A DNA stretch of 23,807 bases from Pelagibius sp041565695 (GTDB lineage: Bacteria; Pseudomonadota; Alphaproteobacteria; Kiloniellales; Kiloniellaceae). The notes beneath the pieces were generated by a model. That model worked only from the letters and a program-made list of their open reading frames with translations. It did not search any database and had not been told where the DNA came from. The stretch lies in the NCBI GenBank assembly GCA_041565695.1, contig JBFGUI010000027.1:1-23807 (forward strand), in the 5' to 3' direction. The position numbers and the translations under genes were made by a program. Of this stretch, positions 1-8,973 are shown one piece after another (within the stretch, counting starts at the first letter, position 1; every line of letters starts with the position of its first letter).

Positions 1-265
1 CCTGCCCGGACGTGACACGGTCGCCGACGTCGACCAGGATCTCACGCGTGTTGCCGGCGACCTCGAAGCTGAGACTCGACGTGTCGACAGCCTCCATGAC
101 ACTGGGAAAACGGCGCTGCTGGCCGGCGCCCCGTTCTGACACGACAACCGCCTTGATGGCGCGGATCTTCTCGACGGTGGGCGGCGGCGGCTCCTCGCAG
201 GCGACCAGCAGTCTGATGGCGAAAATGCCCGCAGTTGCGCGCAAAAAAATACCGGCAGCGGTCAT
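1..265 (-). CDS. RND efflux periplasmic adaptor (HlyD/MFP family) lipoprotein, N-terminal part
   Basis: Only the first 88 codons lie in the window; the gene runs off the left edge. The reading frame starts at an ATG at 265, preceded by a good GAGGG ribosome-binding site. The N-terminus is a short hydrophobic signal ending in a lipobox-like LVAC (Cys23), then a proline-rich linker. Next comes a stretch of the kind VVSERGAGQQRRFPSVMEAVDTSSLSFEVAGNTREILVDVGDRVTSGQ, described here only by its key parts: a beta-rich start, the 'LSFEVAG' segment and 'VDVGDRVTSGQ', which are typical of the first strands and lipoyl half of membrane-fusion proteins. Such proteins bridge an inner-membrane RND pump to an outer-membrane channel. 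An Arg at position 18 inside the signal core is slightly unusual. The partner pump should lie beyond the left edge. Family assignment is fairly secure; substrate is unknown. Confidence 0.75.
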   Translation of the reverse strand, partial: MTAAGIFLRATAGIFAIRLLVACEEPPPPTVEKIRAIKAVVVSERGAGQQRRFPSVMEAVDTSSLSFEVAGNTREILVDVGDRVTSGQ

Positions 266-432
266 GCTTTCCCTCACGCAGAATGTGTTGCTGGCGAATG
301 GCTGATCAGGACGTCGCATATCTAATCACAGGAATTAGCCAATTTTCCATCCGTAATTGTGGCTGTCCTCGCCGCGATTTGCTACGGAAGTCGCCAAATG
401 TGACGCAGCGGTACCCTTCGGTTGAGGAGAGC
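266..432. promoter_or_regulatory. Divergent intergenic region between adaptor lipoprotein and psuK
   Basis: This 167-bp gap separates two divergently transcribed genes and should hold both promoters. Its middle (about 310-360) is clearly more AT-rich than the flanking genes, as expected for promoter DNA. I could not pick a convincing -35/-10 pair or a named operator. The psuK ribosome-binding site GAGGAG is at 424-429. Confidence 0.4.
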
Positions 433-1361
433 GTGGTTTTGGGGAATGATCGGCCGTTGAGGGTATCCGTGGTCGGCGCCTGCCATATGGACCGCAAGGC
501 GCGCGGCGAAGCGCCTCTGGTGGAAGCGGCCTCCAATCCGGTCACACTGCGCAGCTGTTGCGGCGGCGTGGCCCGCAACGTGGCCGACAACCTCCGCCGC
601 CTCGGCGTCGCGGTCGAGCTGGTGACCCGCCTGGGGCGCGACGGCGAGGGCGAGGTGCTGCTGGCCCGGCTGGGCGAACTGGGCATCGGGCGGACCGGGA
701 TCAGCCGCTCCGAGCAGGCGCCGACGGCCTTCCACCTGATCGTGCTGCAGCCGGACGGGGAGATGCTGGTCGGCGTCGCCGACATGCGCATCTACGACGA
801 GATCACCCCGGCGCTGCTGCGCGGCCTGCCCGAGCGTATCTGGGCGGTGGACGCGATCCTCGCCGACTGCAACCTGCCGGGCGAGACGCTGCGCTTCCTC
901 GCCGGCCTGCGGCACGCGGGTCGCCGCTGCGCCGTCATCGGCGTGTCGCCGGCCAAGGTGCTGCGCGCGAAGCCCTGCCTGGCCGCCTGCGACCTGCTCT
1001 GCGTCAACCGGTTGGAGGCGGCCGCGCTGCTCGAACGCTCGCCGGAGACGCTCGAGCCGCTGGCGGCGGCAAAAGCGCTGGTGGCCGCCGGGGCGCGCGA
1101 GGTGGTTGTCACCCTGGGAGCGGCCGGGCTCTGCCTGGCGGCCGAGGGCGATTCGGGCAGTCTGCCGGGCCGGCCCGGCCGGCTGCGCGACGTGACGGGG
1201 GCCGGTGACGCCCTGGCGGCGGCCTATCTGGAGGCGCGGCTGCGCGGGCTGGATCCCCCGGCGGCCGGCCGCCGCGCCCTGGCCGCCGCCCGCCTCACCA
1301 TCGAAAGCGACGATAGCGTCAGTCCGCAGCTGACGCCGCAACGCCTGGAGGAACTGGCATC

Positions 1362-1365
<4 letters not shown>
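433..1365 (+). CDS. psuK: Pseudouridine kinase, PfkB family
   Basis: This PfkB/ribokinase-fold sugar kinase (about 310 aa) most likely phosphorylates pseudouridine to pseudouridine 5'-phosphate, the first step of pseudouridine breakdown in the cytoplasm. Visible signatures are the N-terminal GGVARN glycine motif (about residues 44-49) and the C-terminal DVTGAGD anion-hole motif (about 253-259), whose Asp259 is the expected catalytic base. The specific call rests on the next gene, which overlaps it by 4 nt and is a clear pseudouridine-5'-phosphate glycosidase. The start is uncertain. GTG at 433 lies only 3 nt after GAGGAG (424-429), and an in-frame TTG at 439 has better spacing. An ATG at 298 is in frame but would add about 45 residues unlike the family. 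Other PfkB sugar kinases cannot be excluded on sequence alone. Confidence 0.85.
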
Positions 1366-2290
<925 letters not shown>

Positions 2291-2294
<4 letters not shown>

Positions 2295-3013
2295 GGCTGC
2301 ACCACGAGCTGGGCGCGCTCTGCGGCCATGCGGCCGCGGCCGTACTCGATGACCCGGCCGTCGCCATCGATGTTGATCGATTCGGTGACCAGCACCGGCT
2401 GGCTGCGTGGCAGCTCCAGCAGGCGGCACTCGCTGGTGGTGGGCAGGCGTGCCGTGATGCGGGTTTCCAGGCGCGTGTAGTCGGCCACGCCGTAGTGCGC
2501 CAGGGCCCTGGTGATCGAGCCGACACGTTTGTAGGTCTCGATGATGTCCGGAAAGCGCCGCGCCGGGAAGTGGTGGGCGGCCACGGAGATCGGGCGGCCG
2601 TCGACCTTGCCGACGATTTCGATCAGCGCCACGGTGGCGCCCTTCCGGATTTTCAGGTTCCGCGCGATGGACTCGTCGGCGGTCAGCAGCTGCGCCCGCA
2701 CCAGGTCGCCGGAGGGGATGCGCGACTGCTTTTCGATGTTCTCGGTGAAGCGGGTGCGCTTGCCCAGGCGATAGTCGACCATGCGCTCCTGCACGAAGGT
2801 GCCGCGGCCCTGTTCGACACGCAGCAGGCCCTCCTGCTCCAGGAAAGCGATGCCGCGGCGCGCGGTGTGGCGGTTGACGCCGAAGCGCGCGGCCAGCTCG
2901 GCCTCGGTCGGCAGCTGCCGGCCCGGCGTGTAGACGCCGTCTCTGATGTCCTTCTCCAGCGCTTCGGCGATCTGGCGCCAAAGCGCGACCCCCTCGCGCC
3001 GCTGCAGAGTCAT
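2291..3013 (-). CDS. phnF: PhnF-like transcriptional regulator, GntR/HutC family with UTRA domain
   Basis: This is a 240-aa repressor-type regulator. Residues about 8-75 form a GntR winged helix-turn-helix: the segment LWRQIAEALEKDI is followed by LPTEAELAARFGVNRHTARR and a GRGTFV wing. Residues about 95-235 form the UTRA effector-binding domain, with typical features such as ALIEIVGKVDGRPIS and a PVLVTES strand. Its divergent position against phnG, with an inverted repeat on the phnG side, is the usual arrangement for PhnF. The likely job is to repress the phn operon until a phosphonate-derived ligand is present. The ligand is not known from sequence. The start ATG at 3013 fits the family N-terminus exactly. 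The gene ends tail-to-tail with psuG, sharing a 4-nt CTAG, so no separate terminator fits between them. Confidence 0.9.
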
Positions 3014-3087
3014 GGCCGCCGCCCTCTCATCGCCCGAAGTTCCGCCGCGCCGTCACGCCGGTTTCACCAAGAACCGCTTTACACCGC

Positions 3088-3099
3088 AGGGAGCTCCCT
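3088..3099. promoter_or_regulatory. 12-bp perfect palindrome in phnF-phnG intergenic region
   Basis: AGGGAGCTCCCT is a perfect palindrome inside the 134-bp divergent gap, about 50 bp upstream of phnG. It may be a second regulator site or a promoter-proximal element. It is unlike the TAGACAA/TTGTCTA repeat next to phnG, so it would probably bind a different factor if it is functional. Confidence 0.35.
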
Positions 3100-3117
3100 T
3101 TTACCCTCAGGAGATAC

Positions 3118-3147
3118 AGACGTCTAGACAAATTCAGGACTTGTCTA
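3118..3147. promoter_or_regulatory. Candidate PhnF operator overlapping the phnG ribosome-binding site
   Basis: Three overlapping symmetric elements are present: AGACGTCT (3118-3125), GTCTAGAC (3122-3129), and a wider inverted repeat TAGACAA (3125-3131) and TTGTCTA (3141-3147) with a 9-nt spacer. The last half-site abuts the ATG at 3148, and the spacer holds the AGGA ribosome-binding site (3136-3139). GntR/HutC regulators such as PhnF bind short inverted repeats near the promoter they share. Assignment to the adjacent phnF product is inferred. Confidence 0.6.
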
Positions 3148-3633
3148 ATGGATGGTACGGAGCGCCAAGAGGGCGGAATGCCGGATCCGGCACAGGCGCA
3201 GCGCCGGCGCTGGATGGCCGTGCTGGCCAAGGCGCAGCTCGCCGAACTGGAAGGCGCCTGGGCCGGGCTCGCCGACAAGCCGTCCTACGACTGGCTGCGC
3301 AGGCCCGAGGTCGGCATGGTCATGGTGCGCGCGCGGGCCGGCGGCACCGGGGCGCAGTTCAACCTGGGACAGATGACGGTGACGCGCTGTGCCCTGCGGC
3401 TGGCCTCGGGCGAAGCGGGGCTGGGCTACGTCCAGGGCCGCTCCAAGCGGCACGCCGAACTGGCCGCCGTGTTCGACGCCCTGCTGCAGGACGAAGGTCG
3501 CCGCCGGACGCTGGAAGACAACGTCATCGTGCCCCTGGAAACGGCCCATGCGGCGCGGCGCGACGCACGCAGCCGCAAGGCCAATTCAACGAAGGTCGAC
3601 TTCTTCACCCTGGTGCGCGGAGAGAACGAGTGA
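3148..3633 (+). CDS. phnG: C-P lyase core complex subunit PhnG
   Basis: PhnG is a structural and catalytic partner in the C-P lyase core complex PhnGHIJ. With PhnI and ATP it helps attach the phosphonate to the C1' of ribose. The sequence matches the family along its length: RRRWMAVLAKAQ near the N-terminus, GGTGAQFNLG(Q)MTVTRCALRL in the middle, GYVQGRSKRHAELAAVFDAL, and a C-terminal KVDFFTLVRG. Two starts are possible. ATG 3148 has AGGA 8 nt upstream and abuts the operator. ATG 3178 has GAGGG 4 nt upstream and gives a protein closer to the 150-aa E. coli PhnG. The phnH ATG overlaps the phnG stop (TGATG). First gene of the phn operon. Confidence 0.95.
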   Translation: MDGTERQEGGMPDPAQAQRRRWMAVLAKAQLAELEGAWAGLADKPSYDWLRRPEVGMVMVRARAGGTGAQFNLGQMTVTRCALRLASGEAGLGYVQGRSKRHAELAAVFDALLQDEGRRRTLEDNVIVPLETAHAARRDARSRKANSTKVDFFTLVRGENE

Positions 3634-4265
3634 TGACACCCGAAAGCGGCCTCGCGCAGGGCGCCGGCGCGATCGACACCCGGGCGCTGCAGCCCGGCCT
3701 TGCCGACCCGGTGCACGATTCCCAGCGCATCTTCCGCGGCCTGCTGACCGCGCTGGCCCATCCCGGCCGCCGGGTCGTTCTGGGCCGCGGCCTTGCGGGG
3801 CCGGAGCCGCTCGACCCGGCGACCCTGGCCGCGCTCTTGACCCTGCTCGACTACGACACGCCGCTCTGGCTCGACTGGATCGCCGATACTCCGCGGGTCC
3901 GCGCCTATGTGAAATTCCACTGCGGCTGCCCCGTCACCGAGCGCAGCGACGCGGCCGCCTTCGCCCTGGTCACCGACCCGGCGCACATGCCGCGCCTGGC
4001 CTGCTTCGCCCAGGGCCTGGACCTCTATCCGGACCGCTCGGCAAGCCTCGTGGTGCAACTGCCGAGCCTGGAGACCGGCCCGGCGGTGACCCTGTCCGGG
4101 CCGGGGATCGGGGAAACCGCCACCCTCCGGCCCGCCGGGCTGCCGGACTGGTTCTGGAACAACTGGCGGCTGAACGCGGCGCAGTTCCCTCTCGGCGTCG
4201 ACATCTTCTTCACCTGCGGCAAGGAAGTCGTCGGCCTGCCGCGCGCGATCCGGGCGGAGGGCTGA
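3633..4265 (+). CDS. phnH: C-P lyase core complex subunit PhnH
   Basis: PhnH (210 aa) is a non-catalytic member of the PhnGHIJ core complex with a degenerate PLP-transferase-like fold. Family features are the N-terminal DPVHDSQRIFRGLLTALAHPGR block, the LTLLDYDTPLWLD segment, a YVKFHCGCP stretch and a C-terminal LPDWFWNNWRLNAAQFPLG and FFTCG block. The ATG at 3633 shares one base with the phnG stop codon, so the two are translationally coupled. The length is close to the family norm (about 190-210 aa). phnI follows after a 4-nt gap, with GGAGG (4256-4260) lying in the last codons of phnH. Confidence 0.95.
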   Translation: MTPESGLAQGAGAIDTRALQPGLADPVHDSQRIFRGLLTALAHPGRRVVLGRGLAGPEPLDPATLAALLTLLDYDTPLWLDWIADTPRVRAYVKFHCGCPVTERSDAAAFALVTDPAHMPRLACFAQGLDLYPDRSASLVVQLPSLETGPAVTLSGPGIGETATLRPAGLPDWFWNNWRLNAAQFPLGVDIFFTCGKEVVGLPRAIRAEG

Positions 4266-4269
4266 AGCC

Positions 4270-5367
4270 ATGTACGTCGCCGTCAAGGGCGGGGAGCGGG
4301 CAATCCTCAACTCCCACAAGCTGATCGCCGAGGAACGCCGCGGCGACCCGGTGGTGCCCGAACTGACCCTCAGCCAGATCAGGGAACAGATGCAGCTCGC
4401 CGTCGACCGGGTGATGACCGAGGGTTCGCTCTACGACCGCGACCTGGCGGCGCTGGCCATCAAGCAGGCCCAGGGCGATCTGGTGGAGGCGATCTTCCTC
4501 TTACGCGCCTATCGCACCACGCTGACCCGTTTCGGCGAGAGCGAACCCATCGACACCGCCGGCATGGCGGTGCGCCGGCGCATCTCCGCTGCCTACAAGG
4601 ACCTGCCCGGCGGCCAGGTGTTGGGGCCGAGCTACGACTACACCCACCGCCTGCTCGACTTCGCCCTGGCGGCGGAGGAAGGCGCCGGCGCGCCGCAGGC
4701 TGAGGTCGCCGAGAGCTGTGTCGACGACCACATGCCCCGGGTCACCGACATCCTCAACCACGACGGCCTGATCGAGGAGGAAATCGCCCTCGACGACTCA
4801 GTGCCGGTGGCCGACCTGACCCGCGAGCCACTCGAATTTCCGGCGGAGCGCGACCTGCGCCTGCAGAACCTGGCGCGCGGCGACGAGGGCTTCCTGCTGG
4901 CGCTGGGCTACTCCACGCAGCGCGGCTACGGCCGCAACCATCCCTTCGCTGGGGAGATCCGCCTCGGCGAGGTGGCGGTGGAGTTCGTGCCGGAGGAACT
5001 CGGCTTCGCCATCGAGATCGGCGAGATCACCGTCACCGAGTGCCAGATGATCAACCAGTTCGCCGGCTCCGCCGAGCGGCCGCCGCAGTTCACCCGTGGC
5101 TACGGCCTGGCCTTCGGTCACTGCGAGCGCAAGACCATGGCCATGGCTCTGGTCGACCGGGCGCTGCGCGCCCGCGAGCTGGACGAGATCGCCGCCTATC
5201 CGGCGCAGGACGAGGAGTTCGTGCTCTATCACTCCGACAACGTGGAGGCTGCCGGCTTCGTGCAGCACCTGAAGCTGCCGCACTACGTCGACTTCCAGTC
5301 GGAACTGCAGCTGGTCCGCTCCCTGCGCCGGCGCCACGCTCAACAAAACAAGGAGGCCGCCGAATGA
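4270..5367 (+). CDS. phnI: C-P lyase core complex subunit PhnI (purine ribonucleosidase / phosphonate ribosyl transfer)
   Basis: PhnI (365 aa) is the nucleosidase-like subunit. With PhnG, PhnH and PhnL it displaces adenine from ATP by phosphonate to form alpha-D-ribose 1-methylphosphonate 5-triphosphate. The protein opens with the characteristic MYVAVKGGERAI and carries ESCVDDHMPRVTDIL, a QRGYGRNHPFAGE(IR) segment, the EIGEITVTECQMINQ block and a late SDNVEAAGFVQHLKLPHYVDF region, all family hallmarks. The ribosome-binding site GGAGG is 9 nt upstream. The stop codon overlaps the phnJ start (ATGA). Nothing looks truncated or degraded. Confidence 0.97.
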   Translation: MYVAVKGGERAILNSHKLIAEERRGDPVVPELTLSQIREQMQLAVDRVMTEGSLYDRDLAALAIKQAQGDLVEAIFLLRAYRTTLTRFGESEPIDTAGMAVRRRISAAYKDLPGGQVLGPSYDYTHRLLDFALAAEEGAGAPQAEVAESCVDDHMPRVTDILNHDGLIEEEIALDDSVPVADLTREPLEFPAERDLRLQNLARGDEGFLLALGYSTQRGYGRNHPFAGEIRLGEVAVEFVPEELGFAIEIGEITVTECQMINQFAGSAERPPQFTRGYGLAFGHCERKTMAMALVDRALRARELDEIAAYPAQDEEFVLYHSDNVEAAGFVQHLKLPHYVDFQSELQLVRSLRRRHAQQNKEAAE

Positions 5368-6317
5368 CCACGGCCGCGACGGCGGAAAGAGAGGCTGGAG
5401 AGGACGGCTACAACTTCGCCTACCTCGACGAACAGACCAAGCGCATGATCCGGCGCTGCCTCCTGAAGGCGGTGGCGCTGCCGGGTTACCAGGTGCCCTT
5501 CGGCGGGCGCGAAATGCCGCTGCCCTACGGCTGGGGTACCGGCGGCATGCAGGTGACGGCCAGCATCATCGGCCGCGACGATACTTTAAAGGTGATCGAC
5601 CAGGGTGCCGACGACACCACCAACGCCGTCAACATCCGCCGGTTCTTCGAACGCGTGGCTGACGTGCCGACCACCGAGGCAACGGCCGAGGCGAGCATCG
5701 TGCAGACCCGCCACAGGGTGCCGGAAGACGCCCTGGTCGAGGACCAGATCATCGTCTACCAGGTGCCGCAGCCGGAGCCGCTGCGCCCGCTGGAGCCGCG
5801 CGAGACCGAGTGCCGCAAGATGCACGGCTACAGGGAGTACGGCCTGATGCAGGTCGCGCTCTACGAGGACATCGCGCGCTTCGGCGAGATCGCCACCTCC
5901 TATGCCTATCCGGTGATGGTGAACGACCGCTACCTCATGTCGCCGACGCCGATTCCCAAGTTCGACAATCCCAAGATGAACGATTTTCCGGCCCTGCAGC
6001 TGTTCGGCGCCGGGCGCGAGAAGCGCATCTACGCGATCCCGCCCTATACAAAGGTGAAAAGCCTCGACTTCGACGACCACCCTTTCGAGGTGCAGCAATG
6101 GGAGGAGGACTGCGTCCTCTGCGGCGCCGAAGATACCTTCCTCGACGAGGTGATCCTCGACGACCGGGGCGGCAAGATGTACGTCTGCTCGGATTCGCAC
6201 TTCTGCGCGCGGCGCCGGGCCGAGGGCCACAGCGGCGAGCTGTCGGAGGCTGCGGCCCGGGCCTACGCCGCCGCCGTCGGCGCGGCGGACGCTGCGAAGG
6301 ACGAAGGCGATGGATGA
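5364..6317 (+). CDS. phnJ: Alpha-D-ribose 1-methylphosphonate 5-phosphate C-P lyase PhnJ (radical SAM)
   Basis: PhnJ is the catalytic radical-SAM enzyme that breaks the C-P bond, releasing methane (from methylphosphonate) and 5-phospho-ribosyl 1,2-cyclic phosphate. The non-canonical cluster-binding pattern is fully present: Cys250, Cys253, Cys275 and Cys281, spaced CX2CX21CX5C, exactly as in E. coli (Cys241/244/266/272, constant offset of 9). The glycine that carries the glycyl radical in E. coli (Gly32) corresponds to Gly41 in ALPGYQVPFGG. A MPLPYGWGTGGMQ segment is also typical. At 317 aa it is somewhat longer than the E. coli protein, the extra residues being at both ends. AGGAGG (5351-5356) sits 7 nt before the ATG. 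It overlaps phnI by 4 nt and phnK by 8 nt. Confidence 0.98.
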   Translation: MTTAATAEREAGEDGYNFAYLDEQTKRMIRRCLLKAVALPGYQVPFGGREMPLPYGWGTGGMQVTASIIGRDDTLKVIDQGADDTTNAVNIRRFFERVADVPTTEATAEASIVQTRHRVPEDALVEDQIIVYQVPQPEPLRPLEPRETECRKMHGYREYGLMQVALYEDIARFGEIATSYAYPVMVNDRYLMSPTPIPKFDNPKMNDFPALQLFGAGREKRIYAIPPYTKVKSLDFDDHPFEVQQWEEDCVLCGAEDTFLDEVILDDRGGKMYVCSDSHFCARRRAEGHSGELSEAAARAYAAAVGAADAAKDEGDG

Positions 6318-7089
6318 TGCAGCGCCGCTGCTGCGGGTCCGCAACCTGAGCCATGCCTACGGCAGCCTCCTGGCCTGTGCCGACGTCTCCTTCGATCTGC
6401 ACGGCGGCGAGGTGCTGGGCGTGGTCGGCGAGTCCGGCTCCGGCAAGACGACGCTGCTGAACTGCCTCTCGGCGCGGCTCGTGCCGACCAACGGCATCGT
6501 CGAGTACGATCTGCGCGGCCGTGGCCTCACCGACATCTACAGGCTGAGCGAGCCGGAGCGGCGTCTGCTGCTGCGCAGCGATTGGGGCGTGGTGACGCAG
6601 AACCCGCGCGACGGCCTGCGCATGGACGTCACGGCCGGCGGCAATGTGGGCGAGCGCCTCATGGCCGTCGGCGCGCGCCACTACGGCACCATCCGCCGCG
6701 CGGCGGAGGACTGGCTCGCCAAGGTGGAGCTCGACCTGGGGCGGATCGACGACAAGCCGCGGCACTTCTCCGGCGGCATGCAGCAGCGCCTGCAGATCGC
6801 CCGCAACCTGGTGACCAAGCCGCGCCTGGTCTTCATGGACGAGCCGACCGGCGGGCTCGACGTCTCGGTCCAGGCCCGCCTGCTCGACCTCCTGCGCGGA
6901 CTGGTGCGCGAGCTCAGGCTTTCCGCCATAATCGTCACCCACGACCTGGCCGTCGCCCGCCTGCTGGCCGACCGCCTGATGGTGATGAAGGACGGGCGGG
7001 TGGTGGAAAGCGGCCTGACCGACCAGGTGCTGGACGATCCGCACCATCCCTATACCCAGCTCCTGGTCGCCTCGGTACTGCAGGTCTGA
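6310..7089 (+). CDS. phnK: C-P lyase ATP-binding subunit PhnK
   Basis: PhnK (259 aa) is an ABC-type ATPase that docks on the PhnGHIJ core rather than on a membrane permease; in the E. coli complex it binds PhnJ and couples ATP hydrolysis to core opening. Visible are a Walker A GESGSGKT (40-47), a Q-loop region around VVTQNP (95-99), the ABC signature FSGGMQQR (153-160), Walker B LVFMDEP (173-179, Glu178) and a switch histidine in VTHDLAVARLLADR. The C-terminal DDPHHPYTQLLVAS tail resembles the oligopeptide-type ABC extension shared by PhnK. It starts inside the last codons of phnJ (8-nt overlap). Confidence 0.95.
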   Translation: MDDAAPLLRVRNLSHAYGSLLACADVSFDLHGGEVLGVVGESGSGKTTLLNCLSARLVPTNGIVEYDLRGRGLTDIYRLSEPERRLLLRSDWGVVTQNPRDGLRMDVTAGGNVGERLMAVGARHYGTIRRAAEDWLAKVELDLGRIDDKPRHFSGGMQQRLQIARNLVTKPRLVFMDEPTGGLDVSVQARLLDLLRGLVRELRLSAIIVTHDLAVARLLADRLMVMKDGRVVESGLTDQVLDDPHHPYTQLLVASVLQV

Positions 7090-7093
7090 GCGC

Positions 7094-7822
7094 ATGACGG
7101 ACAGCAAGAAGGTTCCGATGATCCGCGTCGAGCAGCTCAGCAAGACTTTCGTCCTGCATATCCAGGGCGGTGCGCGCCTGCCGGTCTTCGACGAACTCGA
7201 CCTCGCGGTGGCGGGCGGCGAGTGCGTGGCGCTCTACGGTCCCTCGGGCAGCGGCAAGTCGACCCTGCTGCGCGCCCTCTATGCCAATTACATGCCGGAC
7301 GGCGGCCACGTCTGGGTGCGGCACGAGACCGCTTCGGGGGACGACGACTGGGTCGACATGGCCGCGGCGCCGCCGCACCGGGTGCTGGAGGTCCGCCGCC
7401 GCACCCTGGGCTATGTCAGCCAGTTCCTGCGGGTCATCCCGCGCGTCTCGTCCCGCGATATCGTGGCCGAACCCCTGCTCGCCCTGGGCGTCGACTTGGC
7501 AGAGGCGCGCGACAGGTCGGAAAGGCTGCTGGCCCGGCTCAACATCCCCCAGGCCATGTGGGAGCTGGCGCCGGCCACTTTCTCCGGCGGCGAGCAGCAA
7601 CGCGTCAACATCGCCCGCGGCTTCGTCTCCGGCTACCCGATCATGCTGCTCGACGAGCCGACCGCCTCGCTGGATGCCGGCAACCGCGCCGTGGTGATCG
7701 AGCTGATCCGCGAGGCCAAGGCCCGGGGTGCGGCGGTCGTCGGCATCTTCCACGACGACGAGGTGCGTACCGCCGTGGCCGACCGCGTCTTCGACCTGAC
7801 GCAGGAAAGGTCCGCTGCATGA
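7094..7822 (+). CDS. phnL: C-P lyase ATP-binding subunit PhnL
   Basis: PhnL (242 aa) is the second ABC-type ATPase of the pathway, required for the nucleosidase step and able to pair with PhnK on the core complex. Motifs: Walker A GPSGSGKST (49-57), Q-loop YVSQFLRVIPRVS (107-119, with VIPR typical of PhnL), signature FSGGEQQRVNIARGF (163-177), Walker B IMLLDEPTASLD (183-194, Glu188) and a histidine in GIFHDDEV, the PhnL version of the switch region. It starts 4 nt after phnK and its stop overlaps the phnM start (ATGA). The size fits the family. Confidence 0.95.
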   Translation: MTDSKKVPMIRVEQLSKTFVLHIQGGARLPVFDELDLAVAGGECVALYGPSGSGKSTLLRALYANYMPDGGHVWVRHETASGDDDWVDMAAAPPHRVLEVRRRTLGYVSQFLRVIPRVSSRDIVAEPLLALGVDLAEARDRSERLLARLNIPQAMWELAPATFSGGEQQRVNIARGFVSGYPIMLLDEPTASLDAGNRAVVIELIREAKARGAAVVGIFHDDEVRTAVADRVFDLTQERSAA

Positions 7823-8964
7823 GCGCCGAGCGAGTTCTTAGCAACGCACGCCTCGTGCTGGAAGACGAGATGGTTCAAGGCTCGCTCCTGCTGCGCGACG
7901 GCAGGATCGCCGGGGTCGCGAGCGGGCCTTCCGCGCTGCCCGCCGCCGAGGACATGGCCGGCGACTTCATCCTGCCCGGGCTCATCGACCTGCACACCGA
8001 CCACTTCGAAAAGCATGTGATCCCGCGCCCCGGTACCCGCTGGAACATGGTCGCCGCCGTCCTGGCCCATGACGCGCAGATGGCCGCCGCCGGGATTACC
8101 ACCAGCTTCGACTGCGTCTGCGTCGGCGTCAGCATCAGGCACCCGGAGCGGCGGGAGATCCTGCGCCCGATGATCGACGCGGTACGCAGGGCGCGCGACA
8201 GCGACATGCTGCGCGCCGACCACATCGTCCACCTGCGCTGCGAGGTGACCGACGAGGTGGTGGTCGACCTCTTCGATTCGGTGGCCGACGAAGCCGCCGT
8301 GGGCATGATGTCGCTGATGGACCATGCACCGGGCCATCGCCAGTATCCCGACGTCGCGCGCTTCCGCGAACGCAGCATGAAGACCCTGCAGCTCAGCGAG
8401 GCCGAAGCCGACGCGCATATCGAACGCCTCATGGGCGCGCAGGAGTTCGTGGTGCCGCGCAACCGCCGGGCGCTTGCGGAGCGGGCTCGGGAGCGCGGCC
8501 TGGCCATCGCCAGCCATGACGATGAGACGCCGGAACACATCGCCGAGGCGGCGGCGCTCGGTATCACCGTCACCGAGTTCCCCACCACCCTGGCGGCAGC
8601 CCGGGCGGCGCGCGACCATGGCATGAAAATCATCATGGGGGCGCCGAACCTGATGCGCGGCGGCTCCCACTCCGGTAACATCTCCACGGCGGATCTGGCC
8701 GGCGCCGGACTGCTCGACAATCTGGCCTCCGACTACGTGCCCGCGAGTTTGGTGCAGGCGGCCTTTCGCCTCACCGAGGCGGAGCATGGCATCGCTCTGC
8801 CGCAGGCCGTGGCGGCGGTGAGCGCGACGCCCGCCGCCACCGCCGGGCTGGCCGACCGCGGGCGGATCGCGCCGGGCCTCAGGGCCGATCTGCTGCGGGT
8901 CGCCCTGGTCGAGGGCCGGCCCTTCGTGAAGACCGTCTGGCGCGATGCGCAGCGTGTGATGTGA
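7819..8964 (+). CDS. phnM: Alpha-D-ribose 1-methylphosphonate 5-triphosphate diphosphatase PhnM
   Basis: PhnM (381 aa) removes pyrophosphate from ribose 1-methylphosphonate 5-triphosphate to give the PhnJ substrate. It is an amidohydrolase-fold enzyme. The metal-site features are intact: LHTDH (58-62) with His66 shortly after, the HLRCEVTD block (138-145), HDDET (233-237), the GGSHSGN loop (281-287) and LASDYVP with Asp305. The ATG at 7819 overlaps the phnL stop by 4 nt, consistent with coupling. The gene is followed after 9 nt by a second phnM-like gene on the same strand. This first copy continues the conserved GHIJKLM order and has the standard size, so it is the likely canonical PhnM. Confidence 0.95.
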   Translation: MSAERVLSNARLVLEDEMVQGSLLLRDGRIAGVASGPSALPAAEDMAGDFILPGLIDLHTDHFEKHVIPRPGTRWNMVAAVLAHDAQMAAAGITTSFDCVCVGVSIRHPERREILRPMIDAVRRARDSDMLRADHIVHLRCEVTDEVVVDLFDSVADEAAVGMMSLMDHAPGHRQYPDVARFRERSMKTLQLSEAEADAHIERLMGAQEFVVPRNRRALAERARERGLAIASHDDETPEHIAEAAALGITVTEFPTTLAAARAARDHGMKIIMGAPNLMRGGSHSGNISTADLAGAGLLDNLASDYVPASLVQAAFRLTEAEHGIALPQAVAAVSATPAATAGLADRGRIAPGLRADLLRVALVEGRPFVKTVWRDAQRVM

Positions 8965-8973
8965 CCGGGTGAT

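Noticed and set aside
12..305. Plus-strand open frame at the left edge
   Set aside because: The minus strand encodes a lipoprotein signal and adaptor-family sequence there with a good ribosome-binding site.
5935..7143. Long minus-strand open frame opposite phnJ and phnK
   Set aside because: Shadow of well-conserved phn genes; no recognisable domain.
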